NCBI RefSeq assembly: GCF_014534645.1
Contig: NZ_JACVQF010000162.1
Coordinates: forward strand, 48,046 to 112,045
Direction: 5' to 3'
From: Streptomyces griseicoloratus
GTDB lineage: Bacteria; Actinomycetota; Actinomycetes; Streptomycetales; Streptomycetaceae
DNA length: 64,000 bases
The stretch's first letter is position 1; each line of letters opens with the position of its first letter. The notes under the pieces are model-generated. The model was not told where the DNA came from. It searched no databases and worked only from the letters and a program-made list of their open reading frames with translations. The position numbers and the translations under genes were made by a program. Positions 24,554-33,426 of the stretch are shown here, one piece after another.

Positions 24554-24910
24554 CGCCGTGCCGCAGCACCATCACTTCTGGTACACCGCTCGTGCCGCCG
24601 CGGTTCCCACCGCTGCGTCCCGAATGCGCTCGTGGCGCGGCAGCACCCACCGCGCATTGCTCCGTCGCCCACCGCGCATGTCTCCGTCGTCCGTCGTGCA
24701 CGGCCTCTGCGCCATCTCCGCCATCTCCGCTCGTGCCGCCCGCCCCCACCGCCAAGGAGCCCGCGTCTTGTCCCCGCCCCCGCCTCCGTCCGTGCCCGTG
24801 GTCCGGGCCCGTCCCTCCCTCTCGCCCCTCATGTCTCCGCCACCTCTCCAGTCCCTGGTTCCCGCCTTGATCGCCCGTTTGTCAGTCCCGGGCCGTAGGG
24901 TGGTCGCGCT
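24554..24910. other. Intergenic region between the NIS operon and dinG
   Basis: About 357 bp, C-rich, with no strong hairpin, no CGAACnnnnGTTCG SOS box and no convincing gene. TAGGGT at 24896-24901 lies nine bases before the dinG ATG and may be a -10 element; the same purines (AGGGTGG) could act as a ribosome site. Confidence 0.45.
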
Positions 24911-26887
24911 ATGACGAAGCCCTCACTCCCCGAACTCCTGCACGCTGCAGTCACTGCCGTCGGCGGCACGGAGCGCCCTGGCCAGGTGGCCATGGCCGAA
25001 TCCGTCGCGGAAGCGATCGACGGCGGCTCCCATCTGCTGGTCCAGGCCGGCACCGGTACCGGCAAGTCGCTGGGATACCTCGTGCCCGCGCTGGCGCACG
25101 GGGAGCGGGTCGTCGTGGCCACCGCGACCCTGGCCCTGCAGCGCCAGCTCGTCGAGCGGGACCTGCCGCGTACGGTCGAGGCACTGCACCCGCTGCTGCG
25201 CCGCCGCCCCGAGTTCGCGATGCTCAAGGGCCGGTCGAACTATCTCTGTCTGCACCGCCTGCACGAGGGCGTTCCGCAGGACGAGGAGGAAGGGCTCTTC
25301 GATCAGTTCGAGGCCGCGGCCCCCAGCAGCAAGCTGGGCCAGGACCTGCTGCGGATGCGCGAGTGGGCCGACGAGACCGAGACGGGCGACCGGGACGACC
25401 TCACGCCCGGCGTCTCGGACCGGGCCTGGTCGCAGGTGTCGGTGTCCTCGCGGGAGTGCCTGGGCGCCTCGAAGTGCGCGTACGGCGCCGAGTGCTTCGC
25501 CGAGATGGCCCGTGAGCGCGCCAAGCTGTCCGAGGTCGTCGTCACCAACCACGCGCTGCTGGCGATCGACGCCATCGAGGGCGCCCCGGTCCTGCCGCAG
25601 CACGAGGTGCTGATCGTCGACGAGGCCCACGAACTGGTCTCCCGGGTCACCGGAGTGGCCACCGGCGAGCTGACTCCCGGCCAGGTCAACCGCGCGGTGC
25701 GCCGTGCCGCGAAGCTGGTCAACGAGAAGGCCGCGGACCAGCTCCAGACGGCCGCGGAGGGCTTCGAGCGGCTGATGGAGCTGGCGCTTCCGGGCCGTCT
25801 GGAGGAGATCCCGGAAGACCTCGGGTACGCGCTGATGGCGCTGCGCGACGCCTGCCGCACGGTCATCTCCGCGATCGGGGCCACGCGGGACAAGTCCGTG
25901 CAGGACGAGGACGCGGTCCGCAAGCAGGCCCTCGCCTCCGTGGAGTCGGTGCACGACGTCGCGGAGCGGATCACGAACGGCTCCGAGTGGGACGTCGTCT
26001 GGTACGAGCGGCACGACCGCTTCGGCGCCTCCCTGCGCGTCGCCCCCATGTCCGTGTCGGGGCTGCTGCGGGAGAAGCTCTTCACCGACCGCTCGGTCGT
26101 CCTGACCTCGGCGACCCTGAAGCTCGGCGGCGACTTCAACGGTGTCGGCGCCTCCCTGGGGCTCGCCCCGGAGGGCACGGAGGGCGAGGACGTCCCCCAG
26201 TGGAAGGGCGTCGACGTGGGTTCGCCCTTCGACTACCGCAAGCAGGGCATCCTGTACGTCGCCAAGCACCTGGCCCGCCCCGCGCGCGACGGCGACCGTG
26301 CCGACATGCTCGACGAACTCACGGAGCTGATCCAGGCGGCCGGGGGCCGCACGCTGGGGCTGTTCTCCTCGATGCGGGCCGCCCAGCTGGCCGCCGAGGA
26401 GCTCCGTTCCCGCATCCCCGAGTTCCCCATCCTCCTCCAGGGGGAGGAGACGCTGGGGGAGCTGATCAAGAACTTCGCCGCCGACCCGAAGACCTGCCTC
26501 TTCGGCACGCTGTCGCTCTGGCAGGGCGTCGACGTCCCCGGCCCGAGCTGCCAGCTGGTCGTCATGGACAAGATCCCGTTTCCGCGCCCGGACGACCCGT
26601 TGATGAGCGCCCGCCAGAAGGCGGTCGAGGAGGCCGGCGGCAACGGTTTCATGGCGGTCGCCGCCACCCACGCCGCGCTGCTCATGGCCCAGGGCGCCGG
26701 CCGTCTCGTACGGGCGTCGGGCGACCGCGGCGTGGTCGCCGTACTGGACCAGCGACTCGCGACTGCCCGGTACGGCAGCTATCTCAAGGCGTCACTGCCC
26801 GACTTCTGGTACACCACGGACCGTAACCAGGTCCGGAAGTCGCTCGCCGCGATCGATGCGGCGGCGCAGCACGCGGAAGCGGGCTGA
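24911..26887 (+). CDS. dinG: DinG/XPD-like ATP-dependent DNA helicase
   Basis: 658 residues. Superfamily 2 iron-sulfur helicase of the Rad3/XPD/DinG group, 5'-3' polarity by family. Walker A is GTGTGKS (about residue 50), the DEAH box is in IVDEAHEL, and motif VI region is QGAGRLVRASGDRG. Cysteines in CLHRLH, CLGASKC and ECF are placed like the iron-sulfur ligands. Family members unwind G-quadruplexes, R-loops and D-loops at blocked forks. It is convergent with lexA, a terminator lying between. Despite that neighbour I see no SOS box upstream, so direct LexA control is not supported here. Confidence 0.93.
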   Translation: MTKPSLPELLHAAVTAVGGTERPGQVAMAESVAEAIDGGSHLLVQAGTGTGKSLGYLVPALAHGERVVVATATLALQRQLVERDLPRTVEALHPLLRRRPEFAMLKGRSNYLCLHRLHEGVPQDEEEGLFDQFEAAAPSSKLGQDLLRMREWADETETGDRDDLTPGVSDRAWSQVSVSSRECLGASKCAYGAECFAEMARERAKLSEVVVTNHALLAIDAIEGAPVLPQHEVLIVDEAHELVSRVTGVATGELTPGQVNRAVRRAAKLVNEKAADQLQTAAEGFERLMELALPGRLEEIPEDLGYALMALRDACRTVISAIGATRDKSVQDEDAVRKQALASVESVHDVAERITNGSEWDVVWYERHDRFGASLRVAPMSVSGLLREKLFTDRSVVLTSATLKLGGDFNGVGASLGLAPEGTEGEDVPQWKGVDVGSPFDYRKQGILYVAKHLARPARDGDRADMLDELTELIQAAGGRTLGLFSSMRAAQLAAEELRSRIPEFPILLQGEETLGELIKNFAADPKTCLFGTLSLWQGVDVPGPSCQLVVMDKIPFPRPDDPLMSARQKAVEEAGGNGFMAVAATHAALLMAQGAGRLVRASGDRGVVAVLDQRLATARYGSYLKASLPDFWYTTDRNQVRKSLAAIDAAAQHAEAG

Positions 26888-26891
26888 TCCC

Positions 26892-26927
26892 GGGTGGGTG
26901 TGCCGCGACACCGCGACACACCCACTC
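26892..26927. terminator. Hairpin between convergent dinG and lexA
   Basis: Arms 26892-26902 and 26917-26927 pair over 11 bp with one G-U (core TGGGTGTG/CACACCCA) and a 14-nt loop. Position between converging genes supports bidirectional termination. Confidence 0.7.
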
Positions 26928-27064
26928 CCGAGATGTGAGCGTGCCGTCGTCGGAGCCCTGGGTCCTGGCCCTGGCCCTGGGCAGCACAGGACCCCGGAAC
27001 CGGCGCAGTGGTCCCGGGGCCCGGTCAGGTCGGCGGGGGCTGTAAGGACCTCCCGCCGCTGCGG

Positions 27065-27844
27065 TCAGACGCGGCGCAGAACGGCCACCACCTTGCCGAG
27101 GATGGTCGCGTCGTCACCGGGGATCGGCTCGTAGGCCGAGTTGTGCGGCAGGAGCCATACGTGCCCGTCCTCGCGCTTGAAGCGCTTGACGGTCGCCTCG
27201 CCGTCGAGCATCGCGGCCACGATGTCGCCGTTCTCGGCGACCGGCTGGCGGCGGACCGTGACCCAGTCGCCGTCGCAGATGGCCGCCTCGATCATCGAGT
27301 CACCGACGACCTTCAGGACGAACAGCTCGCCGTCACCGACCAGCTGCCGGGGCAGGGGGAAGACGTCCTCGACGGACTCCTCGGCGAGGATCGGGCCACC
27401 GGCGGCGATGCGGCCGACCAGGGGGACGTACGACGCGGCCGGCTTGCCGGCGGTGTCCGTGGGCTGGACGGAGGCGGCCTGGTCGGAGCCGCGCACCTCA
27501 TACGCGCGCGGGCGGTGCGGGTCGCGGCGCAGGAAGCCCTTGCGCTCCAGTGCCATCAGCTGGTGCGCGACGGAGGAAGTGCTGGAGAGGCCGACGGCCT
27601 GGCCGATCTCCCGCATCGACGGCGGGTAACCGCGACGCTGCACGGAGTCCCTGATGACCTCGATCACCCGGCGTTGGCGGTCGGTGAGTCCGGAACTGTC
27701 CGCCCGGATACCTGGAGGTCGGCCCGGCAGGGAGCGCTTGTGCCCCTCGGGATTCGTGGTGTCGCTCATCGCATGCACCGGCTCAGGTCGGCCCTGGGGG
27801 CGGTCCTGGGCAGTGATGGTGGCACTGTCTGCGGTGGTGGTCAC
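27065..27844 (-). CDS. lexA: SOS repressor LexA
   Basis: 259 residues from GTG 27844, with GAGAGGGG six bases upstream. N-terminal winged helix: [21 protein letters not shown]-terminal S24 peptidase domain: self-cleavage bond Ala148-Gly149 in RIAAGGP, nucleophile Ser183 in GDSMIE and general base Lys220 in EATVKRF, all intact. On DNA damage RecA filaments trigger cleavage and derepression of repair genes. A candidate LexA box sits about 60 bp upstream of the start, which implies autoregulation. The roughly 45-residue N-terminal extension before [14 protein letters not shown] is usual for actinobacteria. Confidence 0.96.
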   Translation of the reverse strand: MTTTADSATITAQDRPQGRPEPVHAMSDTTNPEGHKRSLPGRPPGIRADSSGLTDRQRRVIEVIRDSVQRRGYPPSMREIGQAVGLSSTSSVAHQLMALERKGFLRRDPHRPRAYEVRGSDQAASVQPTDTAGKPAASYVPLVGRIAAGGPILAEESVEDVFPLPRQLVGDGELFVLKVVGDSMIEAAICDGDWVTVRRQPVAENGDIVAAMLDGEATVKRFKREDGHVWLLPHNSAYEPIPGDDATILGKVVAVLRRV

Positions 27845-27904
27845 GTCGGCCCCTCTCGATGGTCTCCCTGCTGGACAACGGTAGTTGCTTTCGAAAGGTT
27901 GCGC

Positions 27905-27918
27905 CAAACACACGTTCG
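27905..27918. promoter_or_regulatory. LexA (SOS) box
   Basis: CAAACACACGTTCG (reverse CGAACGTGTGTTTG) matches the actinobacterial consensus CGAACnnnnGTTCG at nine of ten fixed positions. It is 61 bp upstream of the lexA start, fitting autoregulation. Confidence 0.8.
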
Positions 27919-28276
27919 AGTGAAAAATCGCGAATCGCCCGTCGTGATCTTGTCTCCAGGTGTATGGCTATCGCGGCTTCTGGCGGACAAAAAGGCCCAT
28001 TGCTGTACGCTTCCCCGCCGGGGTGACGGACTCGTGGCCTGTCGCCCCAGTCTGCCATCCGGCATTCCCCCCGGCCGGGACCGGCCCTCATCTGTGCGGT
28101 AGTCCCACGTCCCCTCCTCGCGGCGGCCACGGTATCTGCGCATGTCCAGGGGCGCTGCGGGCGTGTTCAGCGGCGGTGCGGGCGCGCGCGTGCGCATTCG
28201 CCGTACGGTGACGACCGCGGGCGCCTGTACGCACGGGCGCGACACGCGTGCAGCGCGTGTGCGTAAGGGTCAATCC

Positions 28277-28320
28277 CCACATCTAGTGGTTGGATTGCAT
28301 CAGCAGCCCAGAAGTTGTGG
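28277..28320 (+). promoter_or_regulatory. Paired NrdR boxes upstream of nrdR-nrdJ
   Basis: Box 1 CCACATCTAGTGG (28277-28289) and box 2 CCAGAAGTTGTGG (28308-28320) are related imperfect palindromes whose starts are 31 bp apart, three helical turns. NrdR binds paired boxes with this spacing in Streptomyces (established knowledge). They imply autoregulation and dATP/ATP-dependent repression of nrdRJ. Confidence 0.75.
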
Positions 28321-28429
28321 TCCCCCGGGTCTTCGGGCCCTCGGCGATCGCCTATGCTTGAGGCTGCTTCGAGGGGCCTGAAGGCCCTTGCGAGGCTATT
28401 GAGTCTGCTGTGAGGAGGGTTGGGAGTAC

Positions 28430-28981
28430 ATGCACTGCCCCTTCTGCAGGCACCCCGACAGCCGCGTCGTCGACAGCCGTACGACCGACGACGGCACGTC
28501 GATCCGCAGGCGCCGCCAGTGCCCCGACTGCTCCCGTCGTTTCACGACCGTGGAGACGTGCTCGCTCATGGTGGTCAAGCGGTCCGGGGTCACCGAGCCG
28601 TTCAGCCGCACCAAGGTCATCAACGGTGTGCGCAAGGCGTGCCAGGGCCGGCCCGTCACCGAGGACGCGCTCGCCCAGCTCGGCCAGCGGGTCGAGGAGG
28701 CGGTACGGGCCACCGGAAGCGCCGAGCTGACCACCCACGACGTCGGGCTGGCCATACTCGGCCCGCTGCAGGAGCTCGACCTCGTCGCGTATCTGCGGTT
28801 CGCCTCCGTGTACCGGGCGTTCGACTCGCTCGAGGACTTCGAGGCTGCCATCGCGGAACTCAGGGAACAGACGGGACGTCCCGGCACGGGCGACGACGCC
28901 GGTGCTGCGGGGAGCGATGAAGACGACCGCGGGTCCACGGGGACGGCACAGGTCCCCGAGCCCGCAGGCGCCGCCGACTGA
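28430..28981 (+). CDS. nrdR: Ribonucleotide reductase repressor NrdR
   Basis: 183 residues. The zinc ribbon is formed by Cys3, Cys6, Cys31 and Cys34 (CPFC and CPDC), followed by an ATP-cone domain ([19 protein letters not shown]) that senses ATP against dATP. The C-terminal 40 residues are an acidic Gly/Asp tail. It represses ribonucleotide reductase operons. ATG at 28430 is preceded by GGGAG. It heads the operon with nrdJ, and its own paired boxes lie 110-153 bp upstream. Confidence 0.96.
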   Translation: MHCPFCRHPDSRVVDSRTTDDGTSIRRRRQCPDCSRRFTTVETCSLMVVKRSGVTEPFSRTKVINGVRKACQGRPVTEDALAQLGQRVEEAVRATGSAELTTHDVGLAILGPLQELDLVAYLRFASVYRAFDSLEDFEAAIAELREQTGRPGTGDDAGAAGSDEDDRGSTGTAQVPEPAGAAD

Positions 28982-29044
28982 CCGGCGGGCCGGACCCGGA
29001 CCTCGGTACCGGGCCCGGCCGGGCGGCGGCGAGTGAGAAAGACC

Positions 29045-29076
29045 TGTTGCGGGCGGAGCCAGAGGTGCCCGCAACA
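29045..29076 (+). promoter_or_regulatory. Perfect 10-bp hairpin in the nrdR-nrdJ leader
   Basis: TGTTGCGGGC (29045-29054) pairs exactly with GCCCGCAACA (29067-29076) around a 12-nt purine-rich loop. It lies 64 nt after the nrdR stop and 71 nt before the nrdJ start, with no U-run. It could be an attenuator, a processing site or an mRNA stabiliser. Confidence 0.6.
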
Positions 29077-29146
29077 CCAGACAGAACACCGTGCCACGGG
29101 AACATCGGGGCACTTCAGGGCGTTTTCGCCCGTACAGGGAGGCGGC

Positions 29147-32035
29147 ATGACAGAGACGGCGAGCGGTCCGGCACGGAGTACCCGCGCGAAGGGCACGAAG
29201 GGCGGCAAGGGACTCCGTATCGAGCGCGTCCACACCACTCCCGGGGTCCACCCCTATGACGAGGTGGCCTGGGAGCGCCGTGACGTCGTCATGACCAACT
29301 GGCGCGACGGCTCGGTCAATTTCGAGCAGCGCGGCGTCGAGTTCCCCGACTTCTGGTCGGTGAACGCGGTCAACATCGTCACCAGCAAGTACTTCCGCGG
29401 TGCCGTCGGCACCCCGCAGCGCGAGACCAGCCTCAAGCAGCTGATCGACCGCATCGTGAAGACGTACCGGAAGGCCGGCGAGGACCACAAGTACTTCGCT
29501 TCGCCCGCCGACGCCGAGATCTTCGAGCACGAGCTGGCCTACGCCCTCCTGCACCAGATCTTCAGCTTCAACAGCCCCGTGTGGTTCAACGTGGGCACGC
29601 CCCAGCCGCAGCAGGTCTCCGCCTGCTTCATCCTGTCCGTCGACGACTCCATGGAGTCGATCCTCGACTGGTACAAGGAAGAGGGCATGATCTTCAAGGG
29701 CGGTTCCGGCGCCGGCCTGAACCTGTCCCGGATCCGCTCCTCCAAGGAGCTGCTCTCCTCCGGCGGCAACGCCTCCGGTCCGGTCTCCTTCATGCGTGGC
29801 GCCGACGCCTCCGCCGGCACGATCAAGTCCGGTGGCGCCACCCGCCGCGCCGCCAAGATGGTCGTCCTCGACGTGGACCACCCGGACATCGAGGACTTCA
29901 TCGAGACCAAGGTGAAGGAAGAGGAGAAGATCCGCGTCCTGCGCGACGCGGGCTTCGACATGGACCTGGGCGGCGACGACATCACGTCCGTCCAGTACCA
30001 GAACGCCAACAACTCGGTCCGTGTCAACGACGAGTTCATGAAGGCGGTCGAGCAGGGCGGTCAGTTCGGCCTGCGTGCCCGGATGACCGGCGAGGTCATC
30101 GAGGAGGTCGACGCCAAGGCGCTCTTCCGTAAGATCGCCGAGGCCGCCTGGGCCTGCGCCGACCCCGGCATCCAGTACGACGACACCATCAACAACTGGC
30201 ACACCTGCCCCGAGTCCGGCCGGATCACCGCGTCGAACCCGTGCAGCGAGTACATGCACCTGGACAACACGTCCTGCAACCTGGCCTCGCTGAACCTGAT
30301 GAAGTTCCTGAAGGACGACGGCAAGGGCAACCAGTCCTTCGAGACCGAGCGCTTCCAGAAGGTCGTCGAGCTGGTCATCACCGCGATGGACATCTCGATC
30401 TGCTTCGCTGACTTCCCGACCGAGAAGATCGGCGAGAACACGCGCGCGTTCCGCCAGCTCGGCATCGGCTACGCCAACCTCGGCGCCCTGCTGATGGCCA
30501 CCGGCCACGCGTACGACTCCGACGGCGGCCGCGCCCTCGCCGGGGCCATCACCTCCCTGATGACCGGCACGGCCTACCGCCGCTCCGCCGAGCTCGCCGC
30601 GGTCGTCGGCCCGTACGACGGCTACGCCCGCAACGCGGACGCCCACCAGCGCGTCATGAAGCAGCACTCCGACGCCAACGGCACGGCCGTGCGCATGGAC
30701 GACCTCGACACCCCGGTGTGGGCCGCGGCCACCGAGGCCTGGCAGGACGTGCTGCGCCTCGGCGAGAAGAACGGTTTCCGTAACTCCCAGGCGTCCGTCC
30801 TCGCCCCGACCGGCACCATCGGTCTGGCGATGTCCTGCGACACCACCGGTGTCGAGCCCGACCTGGCGCTGGTCAAGTTCAAGAAGCTGGTCGGCGGCGG
30901 TTCGATGCAGATCGTCAACGGCACCGTCCCGCAGGCCCTGCGCCGCCTGGGCTACCAGGAGGAGCAGATCGAGGCGATCGTCGCCCACATCGCCGAGCAC
31001 GGCAATGTGATCGACGCCCCCGGTCTCAAGCAGGAGCACTACGAGGTGTTCGACTGCGCCATGGGCGAGCGCGCCATCTCCCCGATGGGCCACGTCCGCA
31101 TGATGGCCGCGATCCAGCCCTGGATCTCCGGTGCCATCTCCAAGACGGTCAACATGCCGGAGACGGCGACCGTCGAGGAGGTCGAGGAGATCTACTTCGA
31201 GGCCTGGAAGCTGGGCGTCAAGGCGCTCGCCATCTACCGCGACAACTGCAAGGTCGGCCAGCCGCTCTCGGCCAAGAAGAAGGACTCCGCGGAGGAGAAG
31301 GCCGGGGAGCCGGCCGCCGTCGAGGCCAAGGTCGAGAAGGTCGTCGAGTACCGCCCGGTCCGCAAGCGCCTCCCGAAGGGACGTCCCGGCATCACCACCT
31401 CCTTCACCGTCGGTGGCGCCGAGGGCTACATGACCGCCAACTCCTACCCGGACGACGGTCTCGGCGAGGTCTTCCTGAAGATGTCCAAGCAGGGCTCGAC
31501 CCTCGCGGGCATGATGGACGCCTTCTCCATCGCGGTCTCCGTCGGCCTCCAGTACGGCGTGCCGCTGGAGACGTACGTCTCGAAGTTCACGAACATGCGC
31601 TTCGAGCCGGCCGGCATGACGGACGACCCGGACGTGCGGATGGCGCAGTCGATCGTCGACTACATCTTCCGCCGCCTGGCGCTGGACTTCCTGCCCTTCG
31701 AGACGCGTTCCGCGCTCGGCATCCACTCCGCCGAGGAGCGCCAGCGTCACCTGGAGACGGGTTCGTACGAGCCCGCCGACGACGAGGTCGACGTCGAGGG
31801 CCTGGCCCAGTCGGCGCCGCGCGCCCAGGAGCTGAAGGCCGTCGCCACGCCGAAGGCCGAGGTCGAGGCGGCCAAGCCCGCTCCGAAGCAGGCGCACACC
31901 AGTGCCGAGCTGGTGGAGATGCAGCTGGGCATCCAGGCCGACGCTCCGCTGTGCTTCTCCTGCGGTACGAAGATGCAGCGGGCCGGCTCCTGCTACATCT
32001 GCGAGGGCTGCGGCTCGACCAGCGGCTGCAGCTGA
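29147..32035 (+). CDS. nrdJ: Vitamin B12-dependent (class II) ribonucleotide reductase
   Basis: 962 residues. It reduces ribonucleotides using adenosylcobalamin as radical source, so it works with or without oxygen. NPCSEY carries the Cys/Glu of the substrate site and NTSCNLASLNL lies in the same barrel. The C-terminal region has a zinc-ribbon-like tail with four CxxC-type cysteines (CFSCGTKM, CYICEGCG) that shuttles electrons from thioredoxin. The actinobacterial form has an Ala/Glu/Lys linker before the tail. ATG at 29147 follows AGGGAGG by five bases; the frame is open 38 codons upstream without a ribosome site. No B12 riboswitch is visible; regulation is through NrdR. Confidence 0.96.
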   Translation: MTETASGPARSTRAKGTKGGKGLRIERVHTTPGVHPYDEVAWERRDVVMTNWRDGSVNFEQRGVEFPDFWSVNAVNIVTSKYFRGAVGTPQRETSLKQLIDRIVKTYRKAGEDHKYFASPADAEIFEHELAYALLHQIFSFNSPVWFNVGTPQPQQVSACFILSVDDSMESILDWYKEEGMIFKGGSGAGLNLSRIRSSKELLSSGGNASGPVSFMRGADASAGTIKSGGATRRAAKMVVLDVDHPDIEDFIETKVKEEEKIRVLRDAGFDMDLGGDDITSVQYQNANNSVRVNDEFMKAVEQGGQFGLRARMTGEVIEEVDAKALFRKIAEAAWACADPGIQYDDTINNWHTCPESGRITASNPCSEYMHLDNTSCNLASLNLMKFLKDDGKGNQSFETERFQKVVELVITAMDISICFADFPTEKIGENTRAFRQLGIGYANLGALLMATGHAYDSDGGRALAGAITSLMTGTAYRRSAELAAVVGPYDGYARNADAHQRVMKQHSDANGTAVRMDDLDTPVWAAATEAWQDVLRLGEKNGFRNSQASVLAPTGTIGLAMSCDTTGVEPDLALVKFKKLVGGGSMQIVNGTVPQALRRLGYQEEQIEAIVAHIAEHGNVIDAPGLKQEHYEVFDCAMGERAISPMGHVRMMAAIQPWISGAISKTVNMPETATVEEVEEIYFEAWKLGVKALAIYRDNCKVGQPLSAKKKDSAEEKAGEPAAVEAKVEKVVEYRPVRKRLPKGRPGITTSFTVGGAEGYMTANSYPDDGLGEVFLKMSKQGSTLAGMMDAFSIAVSVGLQYGVPLETYVSKFTNMRFEPAGMTDDPDVRMAQSIVDYIFRRLALDFLPFETRSALGIHSAEERQRHLETGSYEPADDEVDVEGLAQSAPRAQELKAVATPKAEVEAAKPAPKQAHTSAELVEMQLGIQADAPLCFSCGTKMQRAGSCYICEGCGSTSGCS

Positions 32036-32040
32036 GAATG

Positions 32041-32080
32041 AGCGGGATCGCGTCGGGTGCGACATCCGACGCGATCCGCT
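32041..32080 (+). terminator. Hairpin just after nrdJ
   Basis: Arms 32041-32056 and 32066-32080 pair over 15 bp with a single bulged G and a 9-nt loop, starting five bases after the nrdJ stop. First of two consecutive terminator-like hairpins. Confidence 0.75.
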
Positions 32081-32093
32081 GAGCACTGATGAC

Positions 32094-32129
32094 GGGAGGG
32101 CCGTCAGCCCTGTGGCTGACGGCCCTCCC
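32094..32129. terminator. Strong bidirectional terminator between nrdJ and a TetR gene
   Basis: Perfect 16-bp stem (32094-32109 with 32114-32129) closed by the 4-nt loop CTGT. It lies between converging transcripts. Confidence 0.9.
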
Positions 32130-32213
32130 GCCGTCGCGACCGTCCGGTACGTCGCGTGCCGAGTGCCCGGTGTGCTGAGTGCCGGCGGGCCGTGGAGGTG
32201 GTGACCTCGGGGG

Positions 32214-32783
32214 TCAGGGCGTCTTTCCGAGCAGCGTCGCGACCGCTGCGCGGGCATGACGGGCCGGGGCCGGGTCGCCACTGATGCCGGCGGTTACGAT
32301 GGCTCCCTCGGCGAGCAGGAAGACCGGTTCGACCACCGGCACCCCGGTGCTGTGCACCCACCCTGCGATCTGGTCGTGGAACGCCCGCTTGTGCGACCGG
32401 ACTTCGGCCAGCACCGCCTCGGACGACGAGCCGAGTTCGCCGAAGGCGTTCACCCAGGCGCATCCGCGGAAACCCGGCTGCGCGAACCAATCCGCGAGCC
32501 AGTCGAAGACCGCGAGTATGCGCTCGTGAGGATCCGGGACCTGTTCCACGTGGGCGGCCAGCTCTCCTCTCCACCGTCGGTCGCGACGCCTGAGCATCGC
32601 CACGACGAGATCCTCCTTCGCCGCGAAGAACCGGTAGATCCGCTTCAGCGGCAGTCCGGATGCCGCGCGGACTTCATCCATGCCGACCGCCTGGATGCCT
32701 CGCTCGTAGAAGAGCTTCTCCGCGGTGTCCAGCAGCGCTTCGCGGTCCACGCGGTTCTGTTCCTCGGTGATCGGGGCCGGCAC
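32214..32783 (-). CDS. TetR-family regulator
   Basis: 189 residues. The N-terminal HTH spans about residues 12-60 ([39 protein letters not shown]). The C-terminal ligand domain is of the type with a conserved [13 protein letters not shown] segment, recalled from regulators of small redox or quinone-responsive operons. GTG at 32783 has AAGGAG about seven bases upstream. It diverges from an NTF2-like gene across an 88-bp region with two palindromes, the usual arrangement for a repressor controlling itself and its neighbour. The inducer is not evident. Confidence 0.9.
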   Translation of the reverse strand: MPAPITEEQNRVDREALLDTAEKLFYERGIQAVGMDEVRAASGLPLKRIYRFFAAKEDLVVAMLRRRDRRWRGELAAHVEQVPDPHERILAVFDWLADWFAQPGFRGCAWVNAFGELGSSSEAVLAEVRSHKRAFHDQIAGWVHSTGVPVVEPVFLLAEGAIVTAGISGDPAPARHARAAVATLLGKTP

Positions 32784-32803
32784 CCGGGTCTCCTTGACGT
32801 TGA

Positions 32804-32851
32804 GAACGATCGTTCCCTACCTTAGCCTCCAGTCAGTGGAGAACGTACGTT
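32804..32851. promoter_or_regulatory. Two operator-like palindromes in a TetR divergent region
   Basis: GAACGATCGTTC (32804-32815) is a perfect 12-bp palindrome and AACGTACGTT (32842-32851) a perfect 10-bp one, centres 37 bp apart. Between them lies CCAGTCAGTGG. They probably bind the adjacent TetR protein; both also resemble the LexA core GAACnnnnGTTy. Confidence 0.65.
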
Positions 32852-32871
32852 TTCCATGTGAGGAGGTCGCA

Positions 32872-33333
32872 GTGCCGGAAGATCGCCCGCCCTACCCGCC
32901 GTTCACGCAGGAGACCGCCCTGCAGAAGGTCCAGGCCGCCGAGGATGCCTGGAACACCCGTGATCCCCAACGGGTGGCACTGGCCTACACCCCGGATTCG
33001 ACGTGGCGGAACCGGGACACGTTCGTCAGCGGCCGCGAAGAGATCGTCGCTTTCCTGACGCAGAAATGGGAGCGCGAACTGGACTACGCGCTGCGCAAGA
33101 GCCTCTGGGGATTCCACGAGAACCGGATCGCGGTCCGATTCCAGTACGAGTGGCACGACGTCGAGGGCCAGTGGTGGCGCAGTTACGGCAACGAACTGTG
33201 GGAGTTCGACGAGCGCGGCCTGATGCGACGCCGTGAGGCGAGCATCAACGACATCGCCATCACCGAAGCCGAGAGGCGTATCCACGGACCGCGGCCCGTG
33301 GACGAACACGGGATCGACATCCCGCTCCAGTAG
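32872..33333 (+). CDS. NTF2-like protein (DUF1348 type)
   Basis: 153 residues from GTG 32872, preceded by AGGAGG at 32861-32866. A SnoaL/NTF2-like alpha+beta cone: [40 protein letters not shown], then [20 protein letters not shown]. This small family is often next to a divergent TetR gene and is annotated as nuclear transport factor 2 family, DUF1348. The pocket may bind or isomerise a small hydrophobic compound; the reaction is unknown. Expression is probably derepressed when the TetR neighbour leaves the twin palindromes. Confidence 0.85.
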   Translation: MPEDRPPYPPFTQETALQKVQAAEDAWNTRDPQRVALAYTPDSTWRNRDTFVSGREEIVAFLTQKWERELDYALRKSLWGFHENRIAVRFQYEWHDVEGQWWRSYGNELWEFDERGLMRRREASINDIAITEAERRIHGPRPVDEHGIDIPLQ

Positions 33334-33426
33334 CGCACGCCACCACGCCGCTCCGGGACGGTGGGCCCGGGCGCCACGATCGCCCGAGCCCACCGCGCAC
33401 CTTCACCTGGACAGGGGGCACGAGGG

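Larger units (their letters stand above)
27845..28429. other. Divergent regulatory region lexA / nrdR
   Basis: 585 bp holding regulatory sites for both genes: the LexA box near lexA, and two NrdR boxes plus a TATGCT -10-like hexamer (28353-28358) near nrdR. A 7-bp perfect inverted repeat (28242-28248 with 28254-28260) is unexplained. No coding gene is supported, and no cobalamin riboswitch was recognised. Confidence 0.6.

Noticed and set aside
24554-24910. SOS box or small genes upstream of dinG
   Set aside because: No GAACnnnnGTTC core; the short frames are C-rich shadows without ribosome sites.
27914-28429. Cobalamin riboswitch upstream of the B12-dependent reductase operon
   Set aside because: No B12-box-like sequence was recognised; NrdR boxes explain regulation. 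In S. coelicolor the riboswitch belongs to the other reductase operon.
28352-32281. Open frame of 1309 codons antisense to nrdJ
   Set aside because: Same GC-shadow effect; nrdJ on the plus strand is unambiguous.
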